Origin: Deltaproteobacteria bacterium
GTDB taxonomy: Bacteria > Myxococcota_A > Polyangia > GCA-2747355
Assembly (NCBI GenBank): GCA_019314525.1
Contig: JAFCZD010000011.1
Coordinates: 1 to 39,974 of the forward strand
Reading direction: 5' to 3'
DNA: 39,974 nt
The number at the start of each line of letters is the position of its first letter. The stretch's first letter is position 1. Positions 1 to 10,299 of this stretch are shown piece after piece. The notes below the pieces were generated by a model. It was not told where the DNA came from. It saw only the letters and a program-made list of their open reading frames with translations, and searched no databases. The position numbers and the translations under genes were made by a program.

Positions 1-1262
1 CGCATATGGGTATCATTGCTGGCCCCACTCCCAAAGAACTCACAACTCAAACCCTGTACGCCAAAGACAGAGCAATCCATGCTGTCACCCCAATCACAGA
101 CGGGGCCATCGGAGAAAATGAAGCTTGCCGCGTTCAGGTTGTTGTAGGCACGGCACTCATAGTCACCGGCCAAGTCACCCTCAACGCCGCGACAGGAACT
201 AGCATCCGTAAGCGTGCAAGTCTTCTGGCAGAACCCAACACCAAACATGCGGTTACAGGTCGAGCCTTCGGGGCAAGCGTATTCGGTCAGCGAATCGAAC
301 GAACAATTGGTCTGATAGCAGTAACCATTACGGGAGTGGATGTTGCAAACGCCAGGCACACATTGTCCAGCGGTACATTGACCGCTGCAGCAATCCGTAG
401 GCTCCGTGCACGCGCCTTCGGCGAGGGCAAGCTCGGCCATATCGATCTCACGCTCACAGCCCATGGCTGCACCGCACTCGGTGTCATCAAGGCAAGGGTC
501 GCCAATTTTGGCTTCAGCGTTGAAGTTGTCCTCACGGGGCGCGCAGTTACCAGAAATGGTGTCGCAGTTGCCAGGAAGGACGCAGAGGCCCTCTAGGCCG
601 CCCTCTTCCATGGGCAAGCATGTGGCCGTCTCATCGGTGCACTTCACGCTGTCGTCCGTCTTGCACACCTCGGAGCCCACGATGGGACAATCCGCGTCCT
701 CTTTGCAGCCAGAGAAGAGGCACACCGCGCTGTCGAAGATCCCCACGGCGCTGCCCGCAGCTGGCCAGCAGGAAATGGGTGACGTGCAGGTATTCTCACC
801 GATCTTGGGGTCGCATTTCTTCAGGCAGAGCCCGAGGGACGTCCCATTCGTCAGTGGCACACTCCCACAAACATTATAGGCCTGGTCAGGACAGCTGTCC
901 TCGTTGACCAGCTGGGTGGCTGGGTCATCAGGGGTACAATCGCAGGTGCAAATGCCCTCAGTCTCACCAGTGCCCAGACATGAGGCTTCTTCGCCACAAC
1001 CGGTGTCGGTGCCTTCTGCGGCGTTAGGATTACAGGGCAGACCGATCTTCGTGGGGTCGCAAACAGCCGCGACGGGGCCGTCAGTGGTGGTACCGGCTTC
1101 ATTGCCCGTCCCAGCCTCTCTGAGTACGATGCCTTGTTCGTTACCCGTGGCACCACCATCGGCTCTCACGATAGGGCCATCAGAGGTGACGTCATCATCA
1201 CCACAAGCAGAAAAAGTGAACGCAGCTGCGATCGCGACCAACCCATAAGCAAAACGTCTCAT
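1..1262 (-). CDS. Cys-rich secreted lipoprotein, C-terminus truncated by the left window edge
   Basis: Open minus frame from ATG at 1262 to the edge: MRRFAYGLVAIAAAFTFSACGDDDVTSDG..., with a lipobox (FSAC) and many Cys residues. RBS-like gggaggt lies upstream. Absent from the ORF track because it has no stop inside the window. Confidence 0.85.
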   Translation of the reverse strand, partial: MRRFAYGLVAIAAAFTFSACGDDDVTSDGPIVRADGGATGNEQGIVLREAGTGNEAGTTTDGPVAAVCDPTKIGLPCNPNAAEGTDTGCGEEASCLGTGETEGICTCDCTPDDPATQLVNEDSCPDQAYNVCGSVPLTNGTSLGLCLKKCDPKIGENTCTSPISCWPAAGSAVGIFDSAVCLFSGCKEDADCPIVGSEVCKTDDSVKCTDETATCLPMEEGGLEGLCVLPGNCDTISGNCAPREDNFNAEAKIGDPCLDDTECGAAMGCEREIDMAELALAEGACTEPTDCCSGQCTAGQCVPGVCNIHSRNGYCYQTNCSFDSLTEYACPEGSTCNRMFGVGFCQKTCTLTDASSCRGVEGDLAGDYECRAYNNLNAASFIFSDGPVCDWGDSMDCSVFGVQGLSCEFFGSGASNDTHM

Positions 1263-1503
1263 GCTCAAAAAACCTCCCTAGTTGATAATACACTTAGAAA
1301 TCTTCAAGGCAGCTATCCTGAAAGACGCAATGTGTCAAGCTCAAAGCCGCCCTGCCGGAATGCTCAACTCGCCGAAATCATGACGAACCAGAGGACTAAG
1401 CAAGGACCACACCAGAAAAGGTGAAGCCGCCCTTCTTCACGATTTCGAGTGCTTAGCGAGTGTGCTTTTCTGCGTACTATGACGTAGCTGTCAGTGACCG
1501 CCA

Positions 1504-1519
1504 TGTGACGCAGGTCACG
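1504..1519. promoter_or_regulatory. CRP/FNR-family-like site TGTGA-N6-TCACG
   Basis: TGTGACGCAGGTCACG read directly in the divergent intergenic region; also overlaps GTGACC-N13-GGTCAC (1494-1518). Confidence 0.35.
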
Positions 1520-1620
1520 AATCAATCTGAGCCCTCTCTGTAAGCCGAAATGCCAGATGCGTTTCTTCTGGTTCGCGACTCACGGCACAAACATCTAGAT
1601 CTCCTCGGCGGAAATGATGA

Positions 1621-1669
1621 ACCGGTCAGAACCCACCCCAGAATCTGTGAGGGCGGGTTTCCGACCGGT
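1621..1669. repeat. Long imperfect inverted repeat (hairpin) in intergenic region
   Basis: ACCGGTCAGAACCCACCC (1621-1638) is nearly reverse-complementary to GGGCGGGTTTCCGACCGGT (1651-1669), with a 12-nt loop. Confidence 0.6.
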
Positions 1670-1745
1670 CCCTTGGCATTTCTCTGCCGTCATCTCTCGT
1701 TTCTTTTGCTTCGCGACTTACGCCGCGAAGGTCTAGGGTGTTCTC

Positions 1746-2279
1746 ATGCGACAAGGGATCCTCCTCACGGGCTTAATGCTTGCCTCCATGCTGACCCTGG
1801 GTTCTCAGGTCAGCGCGGCTCCTTCAACGCTGAAAATGCGCGCCAAGACCCCGCGCTCACCCACGCTGAGGCTCATCAGCGCCCACCTGCTGGTTCTCCA
1901 GATCGCTCGTGGACCCAAAGGGCTCGAGGTGCTGAAACAAGAGCGCATAGAACTGCGCAAGCCCACGGCCCTGCGCCGCTTTCGCGGGCGCTTCGAGGTC
2001 AGGCTCTACAGCGGCAAGCGGCTACGCGAGGTCGTGCCCTTCTCATTCCCCCTGACCCTCGCTGCTGGGGAGCCCAACATGCACAATCGCCGCCTCGCGC
2101 GGCAGATCGGCAAGGGAGTGAGCGCGCGCACCACTGTGCGTGTGCCCTGGACCGCCGACCTCACCCATCTCTTGTTGGTGGATCCCCGTGGCATGACGCT
2201 TCGCCATCAACTGCCCAAGCCTCCGCTCCTACACCAGAAGCTCCGTGGCCCCAAACGCACCGACGTGCTGGGGCGCTGA
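1746..2279 (+). CDS. Secreted hypothetical protein
   Basis: 177-aa ORF with signal peptide MRQGILLTGLMLASMLTLGSQVSAAP; no family recognised. Confidence 0.6.
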   Translation: MRQGILLTGLMLASMLTLGSQVSAAPSTLKMRAKTPRSPTLRLISAHLLVLQIARGPKGLEVLKQERIELRKPTALRRFRGRFEVRLYSGKRLREVVPFSFPLTLAAGEPNMHNRRLARQIGKGVSARTTVRVPWTADLTHLLLVDPRGMTLRHQLPKPPLLHQKLRGPKRTDVLGR

Positions 2280-2290
2280 GAGACTCTAGA

Positions 2291-3661
2291 TCAACAGGAC
2301 GTGTCGCCCTCGAGCACGGCTTGCACTTTCTTGTCAGCCACCAGATGAAGCTCACCGCGGACTTTGGCGCGCACGTAAATGAACGTCGCCTGCACCGCTG
2401 AGACGATGGGCACAGCAAGAAGCGCCCCCATAGCGCCATACGTGCGCTCGCCCGCCACCACCGCGAAGATCACGATCACGGGGTGGATCTTTGCCGCGGT
2501 GCCGATGATCTTCGGGTTGAGCAGATTGGCCTCGATAAGATGAATACCAATGATCCAAGCCAGGACCATGCCGCCACGCAGCAGATCCACGCCTTCAGTG
2601 CCCGAGACCAAGGCCACGATGACGATGGGGATTGAGGAGAGGATCGAGCCGAAAATTGGGATCAGACTCAATACGCCAGCGAGCAACGCCAGCAAGACCA
2701 CATATTTGACGCCAATGAGCATCAGGCCGAGGCCGGTCAAGGTGCCATTGACGAAACAGATCAAGAGCTGCCCACGGATCGCTCCCCCCATCGCTGAATC
2801 AATCAACAGCAAGAGGGTGTCGTAGTCTGGCGCGTATTTACGCGGCACGAGGGTGCCGAAAAAGCGCAGGATGCGATCGGTGTCCAGCAGCAAAAATGCG
2901 CTGATCATGAAGACCAGGATGAAGGTGGTGATGGCCCTTAGGAGGCCCCCAATGAAACGTTGGCCCGCCGTAAGCAGCGCCTTGACCTCCACACCTGACC
3001 CCGTCATCAGCGCCGAGAGGTAACGCGACACCTCCCCCTGGTCACCTTCCGCGCTTGGGGCATCTGGCAAGCTGACGAGATAGCGCCCATCTTGGGTGGG
3101 CTTGATCTGCAGCGCTAGATCCTTGGCCTCCACCTCGAAGCCTCCCCCAGGCAAGGGTCGCAAACGCAGGCGTGGTTTGGCCGCCACCGCTTGGGGCGAA
3201 GGTGTCGCGACCTTCTCGTGGAAATTCCGCTCGACCCACGCCTCGACGTTGGGCAACCAGCTCTTCTTAATCTTCTGCACCAAATGCGGCGCCTCGCCGG
3301 CGATGCGCTTGAAGTCGTTGGTAACCCGCGGCACGAAGAGCACGACAAAGAGCCCTATCAAACCCAAGAGCACCGCATACATCACGATGAGCCAAACGAA
3401 GCGCGGCAAGCACCGACCTGCGAGCGTCAAACGGCAGAGGCGATTGAGGATTGGAGCCAGCATATAGGTGACGAGGATCGCCAGCACGAAGGGCAGGATC
3501 ACCTGTCGAAAGCTGACGAGGATCACGAGGATAAACGCGAGAAATCCCCACAGCCGAGCTGTGTGGCGCAGCCATGAAAAAAAGGTCTCTCGGCTGCGTG
3601 AGCGACCTGAACCAGTCAGATCGGGGCTGGTCAAATCCCCCTTGGGTGGATCTTGCGTCAT
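2291..3661 (-). CDS. AI-2E family transporter (PerM/UPF0118-like membrane protein)
   Basis: 456 aa, multiple TM segments, characteristic ...VLSLIPIFGSILSSIPIVIVAL...GIHLIEANLLNPKIIG...HPVIVIFAVVAGERTYGAMGALLAVPIVS C-terminal region. Confidence 0.88.
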   Translation of the reverse strand: MTQDPPKGDLTSPDLTGSGRSRSRETFFSWLRHTARLWGFLAFILVILVSFRQVILPFVLAILVTYMLAPILNRLCRLTLAGRCLPRFVWLIVMYAVLLGLIGLFVVLFVPRVTNDFKRIAGEAPHLVQKIKKSWLPNVEAWVERNFHEKVATPSPQAVAAKPRLRLRPLPGGGFEVEAKDLALQIKPTQDGRYLVSLPDAPSAEGDQGEVSRYLSALMTGSGVEVKALLTAGQRFIGGLLRAITTFILVFMISAFLLLDTDRILRFFGTLVPRKYAPDYDTLLLLIDSAMGGAIRGQLLICFVNGTLTGLGLMLIGVKYVVLLALLAGVLSLIPIFGSILSSIPIVIVALVSGTEGVDLLRGGMVLAWIIGIHLIEANLLNPKIIGTAAKIHPVIVIFAVVAGERTYGAMGALLAVPIVSAVQATFIYVRAKVRGELHLVADKKVQAVLEGDTSC

Positions 3662-3706
3662 GGGCTCCCTCTATAGAGGCATGGACGGTAGCAGAAGATG
3701 GTTTGT

Positions 3707-4891
3707 TTACGAAGCGACGCGCTCACTCGCGCGACGGCCCCACGCCATGCGGGTCGCATCCCATGCGCCGCAAGAAGAACAGCGCCAGAAAAGGTCGAGG
3801 GTCGCATGCCCACACTGAGCGCAGCGGTAGCCGTGGTCAGCGCTCGAGAGCGCGCCCAAGAGCTCTTCCAGCGCGGCGCGTAAGGCGGAGGGTTCGTCCT
3901 GCTCCAACACCAGGAGAGCGGCCTCGCGGCGAGCGGGCAACAGATGCGGATACTCATCCGTGAGATCGCGAAGATCCACCAGCGCCCCTTGAGGGTCACG
4001 CTTGCCACGAAAACGCGCCACAGCGAGTCGCAAATACACATTGCTTGGATGAGCAGCGCTGGCCTCGTCGAGGATGCCCTGGAGGTCATCGAGCTTCTCC
4101 ATCTCGAAGAGCACTCGCTCGAGCCGCGCGAGGAAGAACGATGCAAGGTCAGGCGCAGCAAGCAACGCTTTGCGCCATGCGTTGACCGCACCAGCCAGCT
4201 TACCCTCGCGGCGGCGCAGCTCACCAAGCACGTGGAGCACGTGAACGCTCTCAGCGTTCGCCGAGATCGCACGTCGAAGGGCGCGCTGAGCTGCCTTCTT
4301 GTCACCTGCCTCAGCGCTCTCATACGCGTGCTGGGCCATGAGGTGCGCCACGTGGGACGAACTGTCACGCTTCTGCAGCTTGCCGAGACGAATTCGACTG
4401 GCGGCAGCGCGCTCCCAAGCACCAACGCGCTCATAGAGCTTGGCGAGGTCCGTCAGCGCTTGCACATGTTTCTTGTCGTGCCCCAATACATATTCCAGGG
4501 CCTTCACGGCGCGACGCGGGAACCCGGCAGCGCGGAAGTCCAAGGCCAACTGGTAGTGCACGCGCAGCTTTGTGCCCTTGTCGACGTCACGGCGCACGAG
4601 GATCGATTGATGCACACGAACCGCGCGCTCGTACTCACAGCGGTTACGAAAGAGCGCGCCAAGGGCAAAGTAGGCCTCAACGGTCTTCGTGTTCTGCTTG
4701 AGGGCTTTTTTTATTTGCTCGATGGCGGCGTCTTCGTGACCCTCGAGCAGCTCTACCAGTCCACGCACGTAGGAGCGACCTTCTCGAGCGGCGCGCTTGA
4801 GGGGGCGACGATCCGGCGCATAATAGCGCCCCAGCAGCGTCCCCACCGCCAATAGAAAGAGGGCAGCACCCACCACCAGCAGCAAATTCAT
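3707..4891 (-). CDS. lapB: LapB (YciM)-like TPR protein with C-terminal rubredoxin-like zinc ribbon
   Basis: N-terminal TM anchor, TPR-like repeats, C-terminal CAQCGHATLDLFWRCSSCGAW. Start overlaps the upstream LapA-like gene by 4 bp. Confidence 0.8.
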   Translation of the reverse strand: MNLLLVVGAALFLLAVGTLLGRYYAPDRRPLKRAAREGRSYVRGLVELLEGHEDAAIEQIKKALKQNTKTVEAYFALGALFRNRCEYERAVRVHQSILVRRDVDKGTKLRVHYQLALDFRAAGFPRRAVKALEYVLGHDKKHVQALTDLAKLYERVGAWERAAASRIRLGKLQKRDSSSHVAHLMAQHAYESAEAGDKKAAQRALRRAISANAESVHVLHVLGELRRREGKLAGAVNAWRKALLAAPDLASFFLARLERVLFEMEKLDDLQGILDEASAAHPSNVYLRLAVARFRGKRDPQGALVDLRDLTDEYPHLLPARREAALLVLEQDEPSALRAALEELLGALSSADHGYRCAQCGHATLDLFWRCSSCGAWDATRMAWGRRASERVAS

Positions 4892-5412
4892 GGACGGCCC
4901 CGTTGGACGCGTTTACCGGCGCGACCCTCGCTCTCGCCCTCCCCATCAGGCTCATCCCGCAGCGCCGCCATCAAGAGCGCCTCGTCGTCGTAGCCAGCCC
5001 AGCTATCGTCCTCACCGTCTTTGGCGCTGCTGCGTTCCCGCGGCAGCTCATCGATATCTTCATAGGGCGCCTCAGTGGCGGGGAGATTACGCAGGTCGGA
5101 GAGTTCATCCTCAAGGGCATCAATGAAGCGATGTTGACGACGCCGGTCGAAGCCATGCTTGAGCGCCGCCGGAAACACCACGAGGAAAGCCATCACCAGC
5201 GCGCCAGCGAAGAAGCTGCCCACCAACATCGCGCCCAGGTGGCCTTCATAGTCGACCCAGGCGATGGGCTCGCCCAGGTTTGGGCCAAGAACAGGGGCCT
5301 TGATCAGCGCCCACCCCCCGTTTTCAGCAACAAAGCCTGCCACCACCGCCACCGCGGCAGCGAGCAGCAGCACCAGAACGCTCCAGACAAAGATCTTCAG
5401 CCAGCGGCTCAT
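4888..5412 (-). CDS. lapA: LapA-domain (DUF1049-like) small membrane protein
   Basis: Two TM segments, MSRWLKIFVWSVLVLLLAAAVAVVAGFVAEN...; overlaps the lapB-like ORF (ATGA). Confidence 0.6.
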   Translation of the reverse strand: MSRWLKIFVWSVLVLLLAAAVAVVAGFVAENGGWALIKAPVLGPNLGEPIAWVDYEGHLGAMLVGSFFAGALVMAFLVVFPAALKHGFDRRRQHRFIDALEDELSDLRNLPATEAPYEDIDELPRERSSAKDGEDDSWAGYDDEALLMAALRDEPDGEGESEGRAGKRVQRGRP

Positions 5413-5482
5413 GGACGACCGTCACCGTTTGGGAACTTTTTCACATTATAGGGGGCGCGGCCCTTCGCGGGCGAGTTTTGCT

Positions 5483-6394
5483 CTAACGCAGACGCGTGTC
5501 GCGGGCCTCGATGCGTAGAGACGTCTCCAGTTCTTGTCGCACCTTCTGCATCGCCACGTCAGCGCTGTCTTCGAGCAGCTGTCGCAGCAACCCTTTGCGC
5601 GCCCGGTGATAGACAGGCACAGGATCGCCCTCAGCCTTGGCGAGCTTCACCGCCACATCCAACGCATCGCTGAAATTGCCCAGGGAATCCACGAGACCAT
5701 GCACCTTCGCCTGGGCACCTGTGAGTATCCGTCCATCGGCTACCGCTTTCACCTTGGCCAGCGACATCTTCCGTCCCTTGCTGATATCACTAACGAATTG
5801 CCCGTGGATCTCATCGACCATCTTCTGCAGGGCGATGCGATCAACCTCAGTCATGGGGCGTAGGGGCGACCCTGTATCCTTCAGCGCCCCCGACTTGAAG
5901 ACGTGCGCCTTGATCCTGGCGAGAGCCAGAAGCTCGTAGACCTCCGTGGTCTGCGAAATAACACCAATGCTTCCGGTCAAAGACCCCGCGTTGGCGACGA
6001 TCTGGGTGCAAGCCGCGGCGATATAGTAGCCACCCGAGGCGGCCACAGACCCCATGGAAGCCACCACGGGCTTTTTGGCCCTCAACCGCTCTATTTCCCG
6101 GTACACTTCTTGAGAGGGCCCCACAGAGCCGCCCGGCGTGTTCAGTCGCATTACCACGGCCTTGATGTCGTCGTCCTTGGCGAAGGCACGCAAGGCCTCG
6201 AGGGTGCGCCGCGACGCGGTGATCACGCCCTTGACCTCCACGACACCGATCTGTGGCCCCTCAGCCACACGAGAGCCAGATTGCCCTGCGGAGAGCAGCG
6301 TTAGAGCCGCCGCGAAGCAGAAGAGGAGGATCCCGAAGAAAATTAGCACGCCCCAGAGGGCTCCCTTATTGCTCATAGCTGGCGACAGTAGCAT
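5483..6394 (-). CDS. sppA: Signal peptide peptidase SppA, S49 family
   Basis: N-terminal TM, ...VVMRLNTPGGSVGPSQEVYREIERLRAKKPVVASMGSVAASGGYYIAAACTQIVANAGSLTGSIGVI... S49 signature. Confidence 0.93.
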   Translation of the reverse strand: MLLSPAMSNKGALWGVLIFFGILLFCFAAALTLLSAGQSGSRVAEGPQIGVVEVKGVITASRRTLEALRAFAKDDDIKAVVMRLNTPGGSVGPSQEVYREIERLRAKKPVVASMGSVAASGGYYIAAACTQIVANAGSLTGSIGVISQTTEVYELLALARIKAHVFKSGALKDTGSPLRPMTEVDRIALQKMVDEIHGQFVSDISKGRKMSLAKVKAVADGRILTGAQAKVHGLVDSLGNFSDALDVAVKLAKAEGDPVPVYHRARKGLLRQLLEDSADVAMQKVRQELETSLRIEARDTRLR

Positions 6395-6487
6395 GGGAGC
6401 ACGCTGAATTCTTTATCGCACTCCTGCCCCTGCAAATCGCGTGGGTGAAGGTCTTGCCATTTGCTTATGGTCGTCTCTGGCTTGGGC

Positions 6488-6522
6488 AAAAAAAGGGCCA
6501 CGCCCAAAACGGACGCGGCCCT
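6488..6522 (-). terminator. Rho-independent terminator downstream of rpsA
   Basis: Minus strand: AGGGCCGCGTCCGTTTTGGGCGTGGCCCT followed by TTTTTTT; GC stem plus U-tract about 25 bp after the rpsA stop. Confidence 0.85.
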
Positions 6523-6547
6523 GATAAGACGATTCAGAAAATGGAGT

Positions 6548-8278
<1,731 letters not shown>

Positions 8279-8411
8279 GCTCCTTCATTCCCTTCAAGAT
8301 CTGCTCACAGGATGGGCTAAAGGCCCTTTGTGTAAGTCGGCGCAACATATGTGGGGCCTTGAGCTTTGTCAATGGAAGCATAGAAGATTTCGCGGCTTCC
8401 GAGCCTAACGC

Positions 8412-9023
8412 CTAACGCGTGCCAACGAAGCGCGCTCGCCGTCCTTCCAAGACCAGCTCGGAGGAGGCAATCTTTTGCAACGTTTCCGTAAAGATACGGT
8501 GTTCGACCTCGAGGATACGAGCCTTCAAGGACTCCAGGTCATCATCGTCCCGTACCGTCACTGCTTCCTGCGCCAAAATCGGCCCTGTATCGGTCCCCTC
8601 GTCCACCAAATGCACAGTGCAGCCCGCCACCTTCACTCCGTGGGCAAAAGCCTGCCCCTGCCCATCCAACCCAGGAAAGGCTGGCAACAACGCAGGGTGA
8701 ATGTTCACCACCCGCTGCGGAAACGCGGAAAGGAACAAGGGGGTGAGCACGCGCATAAAACCAGCGAGCACGACCCAATCGACCTGGTGCTCAGCCAAAC
8801 GCTCGATCAAGGCCTGCTCGAACTCTTGCCGGTCAGGAAAGGAGTGGTGGGTGATCACCTTGGCTGGCACGCCGGCGGCGCGAGCTCGTTCGAGTGCTTG
8901 GGCCTTCTTGCGATTGCTGATCACCACCGCGATCTCCGCCTGGAGCCGGCCATCGCTGTGCGCATCGAGGATCGCTTGTAGGTTTGTGCCTCCCCCCGAC
9001 ACGAGCACGCCAAAACGGGTCAT
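8412..9023 (-). CDS. purN: Phosphoribosylglycinamide formyltransferase
   Basis: MTRFGVLVSGGGTNLQAILDA...VVLAGFMRVLTPLFLSAFPQRVVNIHPALLPAFPG...GCTVHLVDEGTDTGPILAQEAV; 4-bp overlap with purM. Confidence 0.96.
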   Translation of the reverse strand: MTRFGVLVSGGGTNLQAILDAHSDGRLQAEIAVVISNRKKAQALERARAAGVPAKVITHHSFPDRQEFEQALIERLAEHQVDWVVLAGFMRVLTPLFLSAFPQRVVNIHPALLPAFPGLDGQGQAFAHGVKVAGCTVHLVDEGTDTGPILAQEAVTVRDDDDLESLKARILEVEHRIFTETLQKIASSELVLEGRRARFVGTR

Positions 9024-10087
9024 CCTGCGTTGCTCGTGCTCAAGAGCATCTCTTTGTCGGTGAACTCGACGCCTTGCTCTTGCCGCGCCACGATCTCACC
9101 CACCGCCTTGGCATCCATTCCCTTGAGCGCGACCAAAGCCTCGTCCGCCGACGCCGCAGGAACCACCGCTAGCATGCCAAGGCCCATATTAAAGGTGCGC
9201 AGCATCTCGTCCACGGGGACTCTCCCGCGTTCGGCGATGAGCTGCATCACCGCGGGCACCTCCCAGCGCGACGGGTTGAACCTCCAGGCCATGCTCTCTG
9301 GTAGCACGCGTGGTGGGTTTTCGATCAAACCACCCCCTGTGACATGCACGAGAGCGCGCACATCCACTGCGGCCTTGAGCCGCGTCACATCATCGACATA
9401 AATGTGGGTGGGCTCCAGCAGCTCGTCGCCCAGAGAGCGCCCTAGCTCCGGCACAGGGGCCATGAGGTCGGTGTCGTCGTCGATCAACACTCGACGCGCC
9501 AAGGAGTAGCCGTTGGAGTGCAGCCCGCTGGCGGGTAAGCCAATCACGACATCACCCAATTGCACGCGGCTGCCATCGAGCACGGCCCCCTCGTCGGTGA
9601 GGCCCACAGCGAAGCCCGCCAGGTCGTACTCTCCTGCGGGATAGAAGCCTGGCATCTCCGCGGTCTCACCGCCCACCAACGCACAGCGCGCCTGCCGGCA
9701 GCCCTTGGCGATGCCAGCGATAACCTCCTCAGCCACAGCCACCTCGAGCTTCCCAGTGGCAAAGTAGTCGAGAAAGAAGAGTGGGCGCGCGCCAGTGCAG
9801 ATCAAGTCGTTGACGTTCATCGCGACCAAATCGATACCAACGGTGCCGTGTCGCCCTGTGAGAAAAGCGAGCTTGAGCTTCGTACCAACGCCATCGCAGC
9901 TGGCGACCAACAACGAACCTTCATCACCGGGTAAGCGGTAGAGACTGGCAAAGCCGCCAACCCCAGCGACGACTTCAGGCCCCTGAGTGGCGCGCACCAA
10001 CTTGCCAATACGCGAGACGAGCTGCGCTCCCGCTGCGATATCAACCCCAGCTTCCGCGTAACTCGCAGGAATATTCTTTTTGCTCAT
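9020..10087 (-). CDS. purM: Phosphoribosylformylglycinamidine cyclo-ligase
   Basis: SYAEAGVDIAAGAQLV...SCDGVGTKLKLAF...GIDLVAMNVNDLICTGARPLFFLDYFATGKL...LVGGETAEMPGFY signature. Confidence 0.97.
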   Translation of the reverse strand: MSKKNIPASYAEAGVDIAAGAQLVSRIGKLVRATQGPEVVAGVGGFASLYRLPGDEGSLLVASCDGVGTKLKLAFLTGRHGTVGIDLVAMNVNDLICTGARPLFFLDYFATGKLEVAVAEEVIAGIAKGCRQARCALVGGETAEMPGFYPAGEYDLAGFAVGLTDEGAVLDGSRVQLGDVVIGLPASGLHSNGYSLARRVLIDDDTDLMAPVPELGRSLGDELLEPTHIYVDDVTRLKAAVDVRALVHVTGGGLIENPPRVLPESMAWRFNPSRWEVPAVMQLIAERGRVPVDEMLRTFNMGLGMLAVVPAASADEALVALKGMDAKAVGEIVARQEQGVEFTDKEMLLSTSNAG

Positions 10088-10238
10088 GCCTCTTGGCTAC
10101 ACCGGAGCCATCCCCCAGCGCAAGGGAGAACGCTCCATTGCAGGGGCCTGGCCCCAAAGGGGGTGGGTGTCCAACTCCTGCAGACTTCTTCGACGAAAAA
10201 GCCGAATATCAACCCCTTGGACTTTCCCATCCCTGCGC

Positions 10239-10264
10239 TCTCGGTGTACATTGACGCACCGAGA
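10239..10264. promoter_or_regulatory. Inverted repeat, candidate operator
   Basis: TCTCGGTG-TACATTGACG-CACCGAGA, perfect 8-nt arms, 35 bp upstream of the start at 10300. Confidence 0.4.
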
Positions 10265-10299
10265 CGAACGGGCCAACACAAGCCCTATGAGGTACACAC

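Noticed and set aside
6-596. 196-aa plus ORF at the left edge
   Set aside because: Antisense to the truncated Cys-rich lipoprotein, which has a clear signal peptide and open frame to the edge.
1550-2401. 283-aa plus ORF
   Set aside because: Alternate frame covering the intergenic element and the 1746-2279 ORF; Arg/Ala/His-rich composition. The signal-peptide-bearing ORF is preferred, with some uncertainty.
3658-4434. 258-aa minus ORF
   Set aside because: Alternate frame over the LapB-like gene; Ser/Arg-rich translation typical of a shadow frame.
3944-4855. 303-aa plus ORF
   Set aside because: Antisense to the LapB-like TPR gene; no recognisable domain.
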